From the NCBI GenBank assembly GCA_012038135.1, contig JAAVJQ010000014.1, positions 1 through 64,000 of the forward strand: a stretch of DNA of 64,000 nt, written 5' to 3'. This DNA is from Salinimicrobium nanhaiense. Lineage in GTDB: Bacteria; Bacteroidota; Bacteroidia; Flavobacteriales; Flavobacteriaceae. Under the pieces are notes generated by a model. It was not told where the DNA came from. It made no database searches and worked only from the letters and a program-made list of their open reading frames with translations. Below are positions 36,073 through 44,462 of the stretch, piece after piece. A program made the position numbers and the translations under genes. Within the stretch, counting starts at the first letter, position 1. Each line of letters starts with the position of its first letter.

Positions 36073-36210
36073 ATGGCAAAACTTTACTCAGAAAAAAAAG
36101 TGAAAAAGATGTATCCTAAAAAGGAAACGGTAAATTTCCTTTTGAACTATTCCAGGGCTTTAAGAATTAGCACCTACAAGAACATTCAATTCGAAAATAT
36201 TTTGAATTAG
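36073..36210 (+). CDS. small conserved-looking protein downstream of the sigma factor (45 aa)
   Basis: ATG at 36073, TAG at 36208-36210. The product is basic and helix-prone (YSEKKVKKMYPKKETVNF, then LLNYSRALRI). Its position right after the sigma gene, followed at once by a terminator hairpin (36222-36237), suggests it shares the sigma transcript. The function is unknown; I recall similar short ORFs after this sigma gene in other flavobacteria, but this was not searched. Confidence 0.68.
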   Translation: MAKLYSEKKVKKMYPKKETVNFLLNYSRALRISTYKNIQFENILN

Positions 36211-36216
36211 TTAGAA

Positions 36217-36247
36217 AGATGGTCCGCATTTAGCGGACTTTCTTTTT
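36217..36247 (+). terminator. terminator of the sigma-factor transcript
   Basis: GTCCGC (36222-36227) pairs with GCGGAC (36232-36237) followed by TTTCTTTTT. The stem overlaps the last codons and TAA of the convergent nth gene. Confidence 0.75.
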
Positions 36248-36889
36248 GTAGTATTCCTCGAGCACCTTCTTTCGTCCGATAATTTTGGTGATGATATCCT
36301 TTTCCAGATCCCAGCCTCTTGCAGGGGAATAGTTCCTTGCATACCAGATGATCTGCAGGTGAAGTTTATTCCATAATTCCTTCGGAAAAAGTCTTTTTGC
36401 ATCTTTCTCTGTCTGCACTACATTTTTTCCGTTAGATAAATTCCAGCGGTACATGAGCCGGTGAATATGAGTATCTACCGGAAATGAAGGAATATCAAAA
36501 GCCTGAGCCATCACTACACTCGCTGTCTTGTGTCCTACGGCCGGCAAAGATTCCAGAGCCTCCATGTCTGCCGGGACCTCTCCATCATATTTTTCGATAA
36601 GAATTTCTGAAAGTCCGTGGATTCCTTTTGCCTTCATAGGTGATAAACCCACGGGTTTAATGATCTCCCTGATCTCATCTATAGAAAGTTTGACCATAGA
36701 ATAAGGATTGTCTGCCCGGGCAAAAAGAAGCGGGGTGATCTGGTTTACTTTGGCATCTGTGCTTTGAGCAGAAAGCAATACCGCGATCAGTAAGGTGTAG
36801 GGATCTTTATGGTCAAGAAAGATAGGAACTTCGGGATTTAAGGATTCGAGGGTATCAATAACGAACTGAACTTTTTCCTTTTTGGTCAT
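36230..36889 (-). CDS. nth: endonuclease III-like DNA glycosylase without the Fe-S cluster
   Basis: The 219-aa protein has the helix-hairpin-helix LPAVGHKTASVVM (catalytic Lys near residue 122) and the catalytic Asp in PVDTHIHRL (near 140), so it should remove oxidised pyrimidines and nick AP sites. It contains no cysteine at all: the four Cys that hold the 4Fe-4S cluster in E. coli Nth are absent, and the C-terminus reads YSPARGWDLEKDIITKIIGR instead. It is divergent from bcp with a 32-base gap. Confidence 0.88.
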   Translation of the reverse strand: MTKKEKVQFVIDTLESLNPEVPIFLDHKDPYTLLIAVLLSAQSTDAKVNQITPLLFARADNPYSMVKLSIDEIREIIKPVGLSPMKAKGIHGLSEILIEKYDGEVPADMEALESLPAVGHKTASVVMAQAFDIPSFPVDTHIHRLMYRWNLSNGKNVVQTEKDAKRLFPKELWNKLHLQIIWYARNYSPARGWDLEKDIITKIIGRKKVLEEYYKKKVR

Positions 36890-36894
36890 TTACG

Positions 36895-36902
36895 TAACTT
36901 TG
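36895..36902 (+). promoter_or_regulatory. putative -7 box for bcp
   Basis: TAACTTTG, 19 bases before the ATG at 36922, within the short divergent gap with nth. Confidence 0.5.
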
Positions 36903-36921
36903 AGAGACAAAAATACTAATT

Positions 36922-37371
36922 ATGACCACACTTCAACCCGGCGATAAGGCGCCAAAATTTTCAGCAAAAGATCAGGATGGCAATTTGCATAAGCTCGAAG
37001 ACTATTCAGGAAAAAAACTGGTAGTCTTCTTTTATCCCAAAGCCAGCACTCCCGGCTGTACTGCAGAGGCCTGTAATCTTCGCGATAACTGGGAAACTTT
37101 TAAAGCCCGGGGATACGAGATCCTTGGAGTAAGTGCTGACTCTCAAAAGCGACAGCAGAATTTTAAAGATAAATATGAATTGCCTTTCCCTTTATTAGCA
37201 GACGAGGACAAGGACGTGATCAACGCTTTTGGGGTTTGGGGACCTAAAAAGTTTATGGGCAAGGAATATGACGGCATTCACCGTACCACTTTTGTGATAG
37301 ACGAGGATGGAAAGATCAAGGATGTTATCTCAAAGGTGAAGACGAAAGAACACGCCTCACAGATCTTATAA
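36922..37371 (+). CDS. bcp: thioredoxin-dependent thiol peroxidase (BCP/PrxQ)
   Basis: The 149-aa peroxiredoxin reduces hydrogen peroxide and organic hydroperoxides. The peroxidatic Cys is C46 in ASTPGCTAEACNLRD and the resolving Cys is C51, the atypical 2-Cys PrxQ pattern. RTTFVIDEDGKI near the end is typical. It is divergent from nth, so a repair gene and a peroxide-detoxifying gene share one control region. Confidence 0.92.
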   Translation: MTTLQPGDKAPKFSAKDQDGNLHKLEDYSGKKLVVFFYPKASTPGCTAEACNLRDNWETFKARGYEILGVSADSQKRQQNFKDKYELPFPLLADEDKDVINAFGVWGPKKFMGKEYDGIHRTTFVIDEDGKIKDVISKVKTKEHASQIL

Positions 37372-37374
37372 AGG

Positions 37375-37505
37375 TCTAAGGTTTAAGAAATAAGGAATAA
37401 CTGGAAATTGAATATCTTGTAATGAATATTGGATAAGGAATATGAAGAACAAATTATGATGTACTTCCGCAATCCTGAATCTTGAATTTTAAATCCTGAA
37501 TCCAT
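37375..37505. repeat. microrepeat-rich intergenic spacer
   Basis: Reiterated words such as AATATTGGATAAGGAATATG and TGAATCTTGAATTTTAAATC lie between the convergent bcp and DUF4258 genes. No ORF or terminator stands out. Confidence 0.5.
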
Positions 37506-37563
37506 TTATTTCTCAAATCCAGTCTTGGTTCTTATTTCTTGAAGCAGCGGTCCTGGTTCTTTT

Positions 37564-37935
37564 TTATTTTTTCCAGATCTTTTGAAGGGTGGCGACTGAA
37601 TCACAATTCTCAAAAAGCAATTCCAGATCTCCGGAGGCTGTGCTGCCGGTAACCAGGTAGGTTTTACAGGAATCCAGATCTGTATTACTACGGCTGAAGT
37701 TGATATCCCCTTTATGAAGGGCAGTGGTAATGGAGGCAGTATCGATTTCAAGTTGTTGAATTTGAGCCAGAGCTTCTTCAGAATAAGCTCTTTCTTTGAT
37801 CCGGATATTTTTCAGGACCCGGGAATCCATCCCATAAGCACAGGAAGTTTTCTTTCCGCTAAGGAAGAAGGCTAATATAATAAGTCCAATGGCAAAACCT
37901 CCAAGGTAATAGCCAAGTCTGTGAATAAATTTCAT
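37564..37935 (-). CDS. DUF4258-like small membrane-anchored protein
   Basis: This 123-aa protein has one N-terminal membrane helix (GGFAIGLIILAFFLSG), then a soluble domain with SCAYGMDSRVLKNIRIKERAYSEEAL, which I associate with the DUF4258 family of flavobacteria. The function is unknown. It follows ald after six bases and is probably co-transcribed with it. Confidence 0.72.
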   Translation of the reverse strand: MKFIHRLGYYLGGFAIGLIILAFFLSGKKTSCAYGMDSRVLKNIRIKERAYSEEALAQIQQLEIDTASITTALHKGDINFSRSNTDLDSCKTYLVTGSTASGDLELLFENCDSVATLQKIWKK

Positions 37936-37941
37936 GAGGGT

Positions 37942-39141
37942 TTAAAAAATAAGGAGGTTGATATCCCGGTAAGAGAGATCGAACCAGTCTGCAATAGATT
38001 TGTTCGTTAAAATTCCGTGGTAAAAGTACAAACCATTTCGCAGACCTTTGTCAAAACGCAGTGTATTTTCAAGTCCGCCCTGTTCTGCAATATGAAGCAG
38101 GTAGGGAGTAAAAATATTGCTGATAGATAGGGATGAAGTACGGGCGTATCTGGAAGGAATATTGGGAACGCAGTAATGTACAACTCCGTGTTTTACATAG
38201 GTGGGTTTATCGTGGCTGGTGATCTCACTGCTTTCAAAGCAGCCACCCATATCGATACTAACATCAATAATAACAGCACCTTTTTTCATGCTTTCAACCA
38301 TGGCTTCTGTAACCAGAATAGGGGAGCGGTTCTTTCCTCTTACAGCCCCTATGACCACATCACTTCTTTTAAGGGCTTTAATAAGGTTCTTTGGCTGAAT
38401 GGTGGAAGTATGTAACGGCCGACCAAGATTGGCCTGTACTGCCCTTAAACGTGTAAGGGAATTGTCAAAGATCTTAATATTTGCTCCCAGACCCAAGGCA
38501 GAACGGGCTGCAAATTCTCCAACGGTACCGGCACCAAGAATGGTAACTTCAATTGGAGGAACACCGCTAATATTTCCAAACATGAGTCCGTTTCCTGCCG
38601 GATTATTACTCATGATCTCTGACGCTATTAATATAGAAGCTGTTCCGGCTATTTCGCTCAAGGCTCTAACTGCAGGGTAGGTTCCGTCATCATCCCGTAT
38701 GAATTCAAAAGCGAGAGCGGTGATGCGTTTGGAGGCGAGCTTTTGAAAATAGTTTTTTTGCTGAGTCTTTAGTTGCAGTGCAGAAATGATCGTAGTCTGC
38801 GGATTCATCATCTCCAGTTCCTCTACCGTAGGAGGTTCGACTTTAAGGATCATTGGGCAGGAGAAGACTTTTTTGGTGTCGCCGGTGATTTCGGCCCCGG
38901 CTTCGGAATAATCTTTATCGCTGAATTTTGCCCCGGCCCCGGCTCCGTTTTCAATGAGTACCCGATGTCCATGAGCTGTGAGTGCTGCAACAGCATCGGG
39001 GCTCAGGCAAATACGTTTTTCCTGGTATGCGTTCTCTTTGGGAATGCCAATAAATAACTGGCCTTTGTGTTTATAAACCTCCAGGGTCTCCTCCTGGGGT
39101 ATTAATTGTTCTTTGGTGAAAGGAGAAGCTTGTTGAGTCAT
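37942..39141 (-). CDS. ald: alanine dehydrogenase
   Basis: The 399-aa protein belongs to the alanine dehydrogenase / PNT alpha superfamily. It has the N-terminal GIPKENAYQEKRICLSPDAV and the NAD-binding TILGAGTVGEFAARSALGLG (near residue 205). It interconverts alanine with pyruvate and ammonia using NAD. A 20-residue N-terminal extension compared with B. subtilis Ald is usual in Bacteroidota as I recall. It is upstream of the DUF4258-like gene. Confidence 0.87.
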   Translation of the reverse strand: MTQQASPFTKEQLIPQEETLEVYKHKGQLFIGIPKENAYQEKRICLSPDAVAALTAHGHRVLIENGAGAGAKFSDKDYSEAGAEITGDTKKVFSCPMILKVEPPTVEELEMMNPQTTIISALQLKTQQKNYFQKLASKRITALAFEFIRDDDGTYPAVRALSEIAGTASILIASEIMSNNPAGNGLMFGNISGVPPIEVTILGAGTVGEFAARSALGLGANIKIFDNSLTRLRAVQANLGRPLHTSTIQPKNLIKALKRSDVVIGAVRGKNRSPILVTEAMVESMKKGAVIIDVSIDMGGCFESSEITSHDKPTYVKHGVVHYCVPNIPSRYARTSSLSISNIFTPYLLHIAEQGGLENTLRFDKGLRNGLYFYHGILTNKSIADWFDLSYRDINLLIF

Positions 39142-39183
39142 AATTGGTCGATCACAAAGATAAAATTACGACTTTTATAATAA

Positions 39184-39783
39184 TTAGAGTTTGACGTAAT
39201 ATTCTTCCTGGATATCTTCAACCTCAGCTTCTTCCCGGTACTCTTTGATCTCATTATATTCTTTGTCTGAAAAAGGGGAAAAGGGGGAAATGTTTTCCCG
39301 TTCTATTTCGGAAAGATCAATTCCATAAATGCGATCAAAAATTTTAATTCTTATTAGGTAAACAATGGATAGAACTGCAATAAAAAATGGAGCCAAATAT
39401 ATTAGCTGGTTTGTGTCAATTGCACCTCCCACAGTCGATACATCTTCATATACTGCAGAAACAAGCTGATATCCATACATTACTGTTGGAACCAAGATAA
39501 CATGGTACCACCAGTGTTTACAGGTGAAAAACCATATTAGTAGGAGGTACAATGGTATGATTTTACCCAGAAAAGTCCAGGCTGCAGTCATAACACTCTG
39601 AAAAGCTCTACTCTCGTACTTAAAAAAAGAATTTTCCCAGACCGAACCGGTTGGGAAAATTTCATATAAATAAAATAAATATGGTGAAGTTGCAATACAA
39701 ACGGCTATGATGCTACCCGTTAGTAGGAATTTTGATCGCCCGTGCGTCAATTGCTGTTTTCTTGATATCATTTTTGTTGTCAT
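39184..39783 (-). CDS. membrane protein of unknown function overlapping a small peptide gene
   Basis: This roughly 199-aa protein has three to four membrane helices: residues about 18-40 (FLLTGSIIAVCIATSPYLFY), 70-90 (FLGKIIPLYLLLIWFF), 95-115 and 135-155 (LIYLAPFFIAVLSIVYLI). It ends with an acidic tail (EEAEVEDIQEEYY). No family is recognised. The start is uncertain: ATGs at 39819, 39783 and 39771 all lie inside the 47-codon ORF at 39713-39856, which reads in another frame. Codon use in the overlap does not settle this. Confidence 0.6.
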   Translation of the reverse strand: MTTKMISRKQQLTHGRSKFLLTGSIIAVCIATSPYLFYLYEIFPTGSVWENSFFKYESRAFQSVMTAAWTFLGKIIPLYLLLIWFFTCKHWWYHVILVPTVMYGYQLVSAVYEDVSTVGGAIDTNQLIYLAPFFIAVLSIVYLIRIKIFDRIYGIDLSEIERENISPFSPFSDKEYNEIKEYREEAEVEDIQEEYYVKL

Positions 39784-39856
39784 TATCTGTAGTAGTTGAT
39801 ACAAAGAAAGTTGCTCCAAAGATAGAAACTGCTAGAAGTACGGCTTTAATTTTCAT
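39713..39856 (-). CDS. small exported peptide (47 aa), possible peptide precursor
   Basis: ATG at 39856, TAG at 39713. The product has a clean signal-peptide-like start (MKIKAVLLAVSIFGATFFVS) and a short hydrophilic rest that ends IKKTAIDARAIKIPTNG. A TAnnTTTG box (39903-39910) and a 40-base leader precede it, better than for the overlapping membrane-protein gene. Its last 70 bases or so overlap that gene in another frame. The pattern resembles short secreted peptides of flavobacteria; the role is unknown. Confidence 0.58.
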   Translation of the reverse strand: MKIKAVLLAVSIFGATFFVSTTTDNDNKNDIKKTAIDARAIKIPTNG

Positions 39857-39902
39857 GATAGTATGTTTTAAGGTTGTGTTTGTTTGTTTCGATTTGATGA
39901 TT

Positions 39903-39910
39903 CAAACCTA
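39903..39910 (-). promoter_or_regulatory. putative -7 box for the small peptide gene
   Basis: TAGGTTTG on the minus strand, giving a leader of about 40 bases to the ATG at 39856. The -33 region has no clear TTTG. The remaining AT-rich stretch to 40138 shows no other feature. Confidence 0.45.
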
Positions 39911-40138
39911 TAAAAAACTAACACGTTAATTTTTAAAACATTATCCGTACTTTTGCCGGCTTTTTGGAGGAAAAATCTCTTTTCTCTTAAAATATTAAAT
40001 TATAAATATTCTGGTTAAAATTACTATAAATTCGTTTACCTGCTCCGTTATCTCTAAATATTCTTAAATATTTCGTAAAGCGGAAAGGCTTTTCAGACAC
40101 TTCTCTTAAGAACCAAAATCTTCATTTATTTTATTTAT

Positions 40139-40543
40139 TTAACATAATTTTAACTTTCTACTATCATTTTCCTGCACCAGAATTTCCACTTTTTGATACT
40201 CCTCTTCGATAAAATTTTCTATTTTTTGGGGCCATTCTATAAAATTCCAGGCTCCCGACTCTAAATATTCCTCAAATCCTATGTCCCAGGCTTCAGATTC
40301 ATCCTTAATTCTATAGAAATCAAAATGGTTTACTGTTCCATTTGGAGTCTCATATACATTTACAAGGGAAAAAGTGGGACTGGAACCAATATCTTCGGCT
40401 CCTAACGACTTGAGAAGTGCTTTGATCAAAGTAGTTTTTCCGGCACCCATCTCTCCATAAAACAGGAGAGTTTTACTTTTGGACTTTTCCAAAAGCTCAT
40501 GGGCAACAGCTTCAATTTCAGACAGAAGGTAGCTTACTTCCAT
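40139..40543 (-). CDS. tsaE: tRNA threonylcarbamoyladenosine biosynthesis ATPase TsaE
   Basis: The 134-aa P-loop protein has Walker A FYGEMGAGKTTLIKAL (about residues 28-43), SPTFSLVNVYE and NHFDFYRIKDESEAWDIGFEEYL, the full TsaE signature. TsaE works with TsaB and TsaD in t6A37 formation. It lies 45 bases after porX on the same strand. Confidence 0.92.
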   Translation of the reverse strand: MEVSYLLSEIEAVAHELLEKSKSKTLLFYGEMGAGKTTLIKALLKSLGAEDIGSSPTFSLVNVYETPNGTVNHFDFYRIKDESEAWDIGFEEYLESGAWNFIEWPQKIENFIEEEYQKVEILVQENDSRKLKLC

Positions 40544-40588
40544 TCAAAAGTATTAAGATTTGGGGTGATAAATATAGTTAAATATTTG

Positions 40589-42139
40589 TTATCTAGGTGA
40601 TAAGACTGCAAAAGGTATGATCATTTCCTCCATGGAGACTCCTCCATGCTGAAAAGTATTCCTGTAGTAGCTTACATAATGATTGTAATTATTAGGATAT
40701 GCAAAGAACAAGTCTCCCTTGGCAAAAATGAAGGAACTGCTCATATTTATTGAGGGGAGGTGAATAGACTTAGGATTAGTTGCCGCCAAAACATCCTTAT
40801 CTTCATAAGTCAAACTCTTTCCTGTTTTGTACCGCAGGTTTAAACTGGTTTGCTTATCTCCAATCACCTTCGAAGGATTTTTAACATTAATGGTACCATG
40901 GTCTGTGGTGAGGATCAATTTGAATCCGAGATTTTGAGCCTGCTGAATGATCTCCAGTAAAGGAGAATTCCGGAACCAACTGTGGGTTAAGGAACGATAA
41001 GATTTGTTCGTGGAAGCCAACTCCTTGATCACTTCCATCTCGGTCTTGGAGTGGGAAAGCATGTCCACGAAATTGTAAACAACAACTGTAAGATCATTGT
41101 CTTTCTGACTTCTGAAATTCTCTACCAGTTTCTTCCCTGCCTTGAGGCTACTTATTTTATGATATTCATGTTTAATATTTTTCCCCAGTCTTTTTAACTG
41201 CGCCTGAAGAAATTCGGCCTCATAGAGATTTTTTCCGCCTTCATCTGTGTCATTTTTCCAGTAATCAGGAAATAGCTTCTCCATATCGCTTGGCATAAGT
41301 CCAGAGAAGATCGCGTTCCGGGCATATTGAGTGGCAGTAGGCAGGATGCTGTAAAAAGGGAATTCCTGTTCCTTTTTATAGTAGTTGTTGATCACGGGCT
41401 CAAAAGCCTTCCATTGATCATATCGCATATTATCGATGACTACCAGGAGGGTGGGTTGCTTTTCACTGATCTCCGGCAGTATCTTTTCCTTGAATAAGGT
41501 GTGTGACATAATTGGAGCATCGGCATTCTTCTCAAACCAGCTTGCATAATTCTTGTCGATGAACTTACAGAACTGGGAATTGGCTTCAGTTTTTTGTGAC
41601 TCCAGGATCTCAAACATTCCCGTGTCCTCTATATTTTCCAATTCCAGTTCCCAATAGATCAGCTTTTGATAAAGTTCAGCCCAACCCTCATAGGAATTGA
41701 TCATAGCCATGTCCATTGAGATCTTTCGGAATTCCTGCTGATAACTGGAAGTGGTCTTTTCTGAAATTAACCGGGAATGGTCCAGGTTCTTTTTTATACT
41801 TAAAAGGATCTGGTTTGGATTGACGGGCTTTATCAAATAATCTGCAATTTTGGAACCTATGGCTTCCTCCATAATATATTCCTCTTCGCTTTTTGTGATC
41901 ATCACCACGGGCAGGTTTGCCTGCTTCTCCTTGATCTCCGAAAGTGTCTCCAGGCCAGAAAGCCCCGGCATGTTTTCATCCAGGAATACAATGTCAAAAT
42001 TCTCTTTTTCTATTTCCTCCAAAGCCTCTGTTCCGCTTTGGCAGGTGGAAACTTTATAATTCTTGCTTTCCAGGAAAATTATGTGAGGTTTTAGCAGATC
42101 AATCTCGTCATCTACCCAGAGTATTTTGATATCGTTCAT
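40589..42139 (-). CDS. porX: T9SS signal output regulator PorX (response regulator with PglZ domain)
   Basis: The 516-aa protein has a receiver domain (residues 1-120: ILWVDDEIDLL acidic pair, phospho-Asp in IVFLDENMPG, Lys in VMITKSEEE) joined to a PglZ alkaline-phosphatase-fold domain (about 210-510, with LLVVIDNMRYDQW and LILTTDHGTINVKNP). PorX, with sensor PorY, controls type IX secretion and gliding genes. The sorting-tail protein at 8817-10655 is a client of the system it regulates. It is divergent from the HD hydrolase gene. Confidence 0.93.
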   Translation of the reverse strand: MNDIKILWVDDEIDLLKPHIIFLESKNYKVSTCQSGTEALEEIEKENFDIVFLDENMPGLSGLETLSEIKEKQANLPVVMITKSEEEYIMEEAIGSKIADYLIKPVNPNQILLSIKKNLDHSRLISEKTTSSYQQEFRKISMDMAMINSYEGWAELYQKLIYWELELENIEDTGMFEILESQKTEANSQFCKFIDKNYASWFEKNADAPIMSHTLFKEKILPEISEKQPTLLVVIDNMRYDQWKAFEPVINNYYKKEQEFPFYSILPTATQYARNAIFSGLMPSDMEKLFPDYWKNDTDEGGKNLYEAEFLQAQLKRLGKNIKHEYHKISSLKAGKKLVENFRSQKDNDLTVVVYNFVDMLSHSKTEMEVIKELASTNKSYRSLTHSWFRNSPLLEIIQQAQNLGFKLILTTDHGTINVKNPSKVIGDKQTSLNLRYKTGKSLTYEDKDVLAATNPKSIHLPSINMSSSFIFAKGDLFFAYPNNYNHYVSYYRNTFQHGGVSMEEMIIPFAVLSPR

Positions 42140-42144
42140 ATATG

Positions 42145-42152
42145 TATCTTTG
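42145..42152 (+). promoter_or_regulatory. putative -7 box for the HD hydrolase gene
   Basis: TATCTTTG lies 27 bases before the TTG chosen as the start at 42180. Starts upstream of this box can be excluded if it is used. Confidence 0.45.
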
Positions 42153-42179
42153 TTGACATTAATAAATAAAGAAATAAGC

Positions 42180-43409
42180 TTGCTTCAGGGAAACAAACTC
42201 AAGATTTTAAACGATCCAATTTACGGATTTATTACGATACCCAATGAGCTGCTCTTTGGTATCATGGAGCATAAATATTTCCAAAGGTTACGGCGAATTT
42301 CTCAAATGGGCCTTTCTTACCTCGTGTATCCGGGAGCCCACCACACAAGGTTTCATCATGCCCTGGGATGTCTTCATCTCATGCAAAAAGCCGTTAGGGT
42401 ACTGCGTTTGAAAGGAGTGGAGATCTCTGCGGAAGAGGAGGAGGCACTTCAAATTGCCATTTTACTACATGATATAGGACACGGTCCATTTTCCCATGCT
42501 ATGGAACACAGCATCGTGGAAGGAGTAAGTCATGAAACCATTTCCTTCCTTTTTATGGAGGAAATGAACCGGAAGTTTAACCAAAGATTAACTTTAGCTA
42601 TTGAGATCTTCCGCGGAAAATATCCCCGAAAATTTCTTTGTCAGCTTATTTCAAGTCAGATGGATATGGACCGGTTGGACTACCTGAAGCGGGATAGCTT
42701 TTATACTGGAGTAGCCGAAGGGAACATCAACAGCGAAAGGCTTATAAGCATGCTCACCGTGGTGAATGATGAGCTGATGGTGGAGGAGAAGGGTATTTAT
42801 TCTGTAGAAAAATTCCTGCTGGCCCGCCGACTTATGTATTGGCAGGTCTATCTGCATAAAACAGGAGTGGTTGCAGAGCAACTTTTGATAAGGGTACTTC
42901 AGCGGGCAAAGGAGCTGGTAAGTTCCGGCCGCAGCCTGTTTGGAAGTACTGCCTTAAATCACTTTTTAGAGAACCAGATCACGGCCGAAAATTTTTCCGG
43001 AGAAACCCTGCAGATCTTTGCCAGGCTTGATGACTACGATATACTTTCGGCCATGAAAGAATGGACTCATGACGAAGATTTTGTGCTGAGTAAGCTGTGT
43101 CAAATGATCATCAACAGGGACCTGTTAAAGGTAAAGCTGAAAAAAAGTCCGCCTTCAGAAGAAAGACTGGAAATTCAGCTTGAAAAGACCATGCAGCGAT
43201 ACGGCATCTCACGTGAAGAAGCAGGTTATTTTGTTTTCAGCGGTGATATTAGTAACCTGGCCTATAAACGGGAGGATGAGAAAATACATATCCTCTTTAA
43301 AAGCGGCAAGATCACCGATGTTATAAAAGCATCAGACCACTTCAACCTCAAGGCACTCTCGAAGCCGGTGACCAAATATTATATCTGTTACCCTAAACCT
43401 AAAGATTAA
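42180..43409 (+). CDS. HD domain-containing phosphohydrolase (dGTPase-like)
   Basis: The roughly 409-aa protein has the HD motif ILLHDIGHGPFSHAMEH (near residues 97-113), with HHTRFHHALGC upstream and SQMDMDRLDYLKRD downstream, as in SAMHD1/YwfO-like nucleotide triphosphohydrolases. The substrate is unknown. No ATG is available in frame near the conserved start NKLKILNDPIYGFI; I choose TTG at 42180, four codons before it. The longer frame (TTG at 42126) would overlap the porX start and the promoter. It is followed after 24 bases by lpxD. Confidence 0.85.
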   Translation: MLQGNKLKILNDPIYGFITIPNELLFGIMEHKYFQRLRRISQMGLSYLVYPGAHHTRFHHALGCLHLMQKAVRVLRLKGVEISAEEEEALQIAILLHDIGHGPFSHAMEHSIVEGVSHETISFLFMEEMNRKFNQRLTLAIEIFRGKYPRKFLCQLISSQMDMDRLDYLKRDSFYTGVAEGNINSERLISMLTVVNDELMVEEKGIYSVEKFLLARRLMYWQVYLHKTGVVAEQLLIRVLQRAKELVSSGRSLFGSTALNHFLENQITAENFSGETLQIFARLDDYDILSAMKEWTHDEDFVLSKLCQMIINRDLLKVKLKKSPPSEERLEIQLEKTMQRYGISREEAGYFVFSGDISNLAYKREDEKIHILFKSGKITDVIKASDHFNLKALSKPVTKYYICYPKPKD

Positions 43410-43420
43410 CTCATTTTTTT

Positions 43421-43428
43421 TACTTTTG
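43421..43428 (+). promoter_or_regulatory. putative -7 box for the lpx operon
   Basis: TACTTTTG five bases before the lpxD ATG; would give a nearly leaderless mRNA. The box lies just after the HD gene stop. Confidence 0.4.
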
Positions 43429-43433
43429 CCACA

Positions 43434-44462
43434 ATGAAATTCACAGCAGCGCAAATAGCAGGAATATTAGAAGGAGAGGTAGAAGGCGATCCCAATACCG
43501 AAGTTGATAAGCTGGCAAAGATCGAGGAAGGAACTGCAGGTTCTATTACCTTTTTAGCCAATCCAAAATATACTTCCTTTATTTATTCCACAAAGGCTTC
43601 CATTACCATTGTAGGGGAATCCTTCAAGGCAGAAGACGATATTTCCACTACCTTAATTAAGGTAAAGGATCCATATAATGCATTTTCTAAACTGCTGGAA
43701 TATTATAATCAGGTGAAGCTCAATAAATCGGGGATCGAGCAGCCCAGTTTTATTTCTGAAACCGCTACCTACGGGAAAAATATTTATCTGGGAGCTTTTT
43801 CCTATCTGGGAGACCAGGTGAAAATTGGGGATAATGTAAAGATCTTTCCAAATACCTTTATTGGAGATAATGTGCAGATAGGAAATAATGTTGTCATATT
43901 TCCGGGAGCAAAGATCTATTCTGAAACTATTATTGGTAATGATTGTGTTATTCATGGTGGGGTGGTCATAGGTGCTGACGGATTTGGTTTTTCTCCCAAC
44001 CAGGAAGGAGTTTATTCCAAAGTTCCGCAAATTGGAAATGTGATCATTGAAGATCATGTAGATATAGGCGCAGGAACCACCATAGACCGTGCTACACTTG
44101 GCTCAACCATTATTAGGAAAGGGGTGAAGCTGGATAATCAGATCCAGATCGCTCACAATGTTGAAATAGGAGAAAATACCGCCATTGCTGCCCAGACAGG
44201 AGTTGCCGGATCAACCAAGATCGGGAAGAACTGTCTAATAGGAGGGCAGGTTGGTATTGCAGGCCATATCCATATAGGAGACCGGGTGAAAGTGCAGGCA
44301 CAGTCGGGAATTGGAAGAAATATTAAAGATGATGAAATGATCCAGGGCTCACCGGCTATTGGATATAGTGAATACAATAAGGCCTACGTACATTTTAAAC
44401 ATTTACCCAAAATAGAAGACCGCTTAACCAAACTAGAAAAAAAACAATCTGATAATGGCTAA
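43434..44462 (+). CDS. lpxD: UDP-3-O-(3-hydroxyacyl)glucosamine N-acyltransferase LpxD
   Basis: The 342-aa protein has an N-terminal uridine-binding domain (to about residue 100, with FLANPKYTSFIY) and a left-handed beta helix of hexapeptide repeats (IGDNVKIFPNTFIGDNV and so on, about 105-310). The catalytic His is in CVIHGGVVIGADGFGF/IQIAHNVEIG. It adds the second acyl chain of the lipid A precursor. It overlaps the lpxC-fabZ start by eight bases. Confidence 0.93.
   Translation: MKFTAAQIAGILEGEVEGDPNTEVDKLAKIEEGTAGSITFLANPKYTSFIYSTKASITIVGESFKAEDDISTTLIKVKDPYNAFSKLLEYYNQVKLNKSGIEQPSFISETATYGKNIYLGAFSYLGDQVKIGDNVKIFPNTFIGDNVQIGNNVVIFPGAKIYSETIIGNDCVIHGGVVIGADGFGFSPNQEGVYSKVPQIGNVIIEDHVDIGAGTTIDRATLGSTIIRKGVKLDNQIQIAHNVEIGENTAIAAQTGVAGSTKIGKNCLIGGQVGIAGHIHIGDRVKVQAQSGIGRNIKDDEMIQGSPAIGYSEYNKAYVHFKHLPKIEDRLTKLEKKQSDNG

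Noticed and set aside
37506..37751. 81-codon minus-strand ORF
   Set aside because: It is a frame-shifted shadow of the DUF4258-like gene at 37564-37935 with a Pro-rich, non-protein-like composition.
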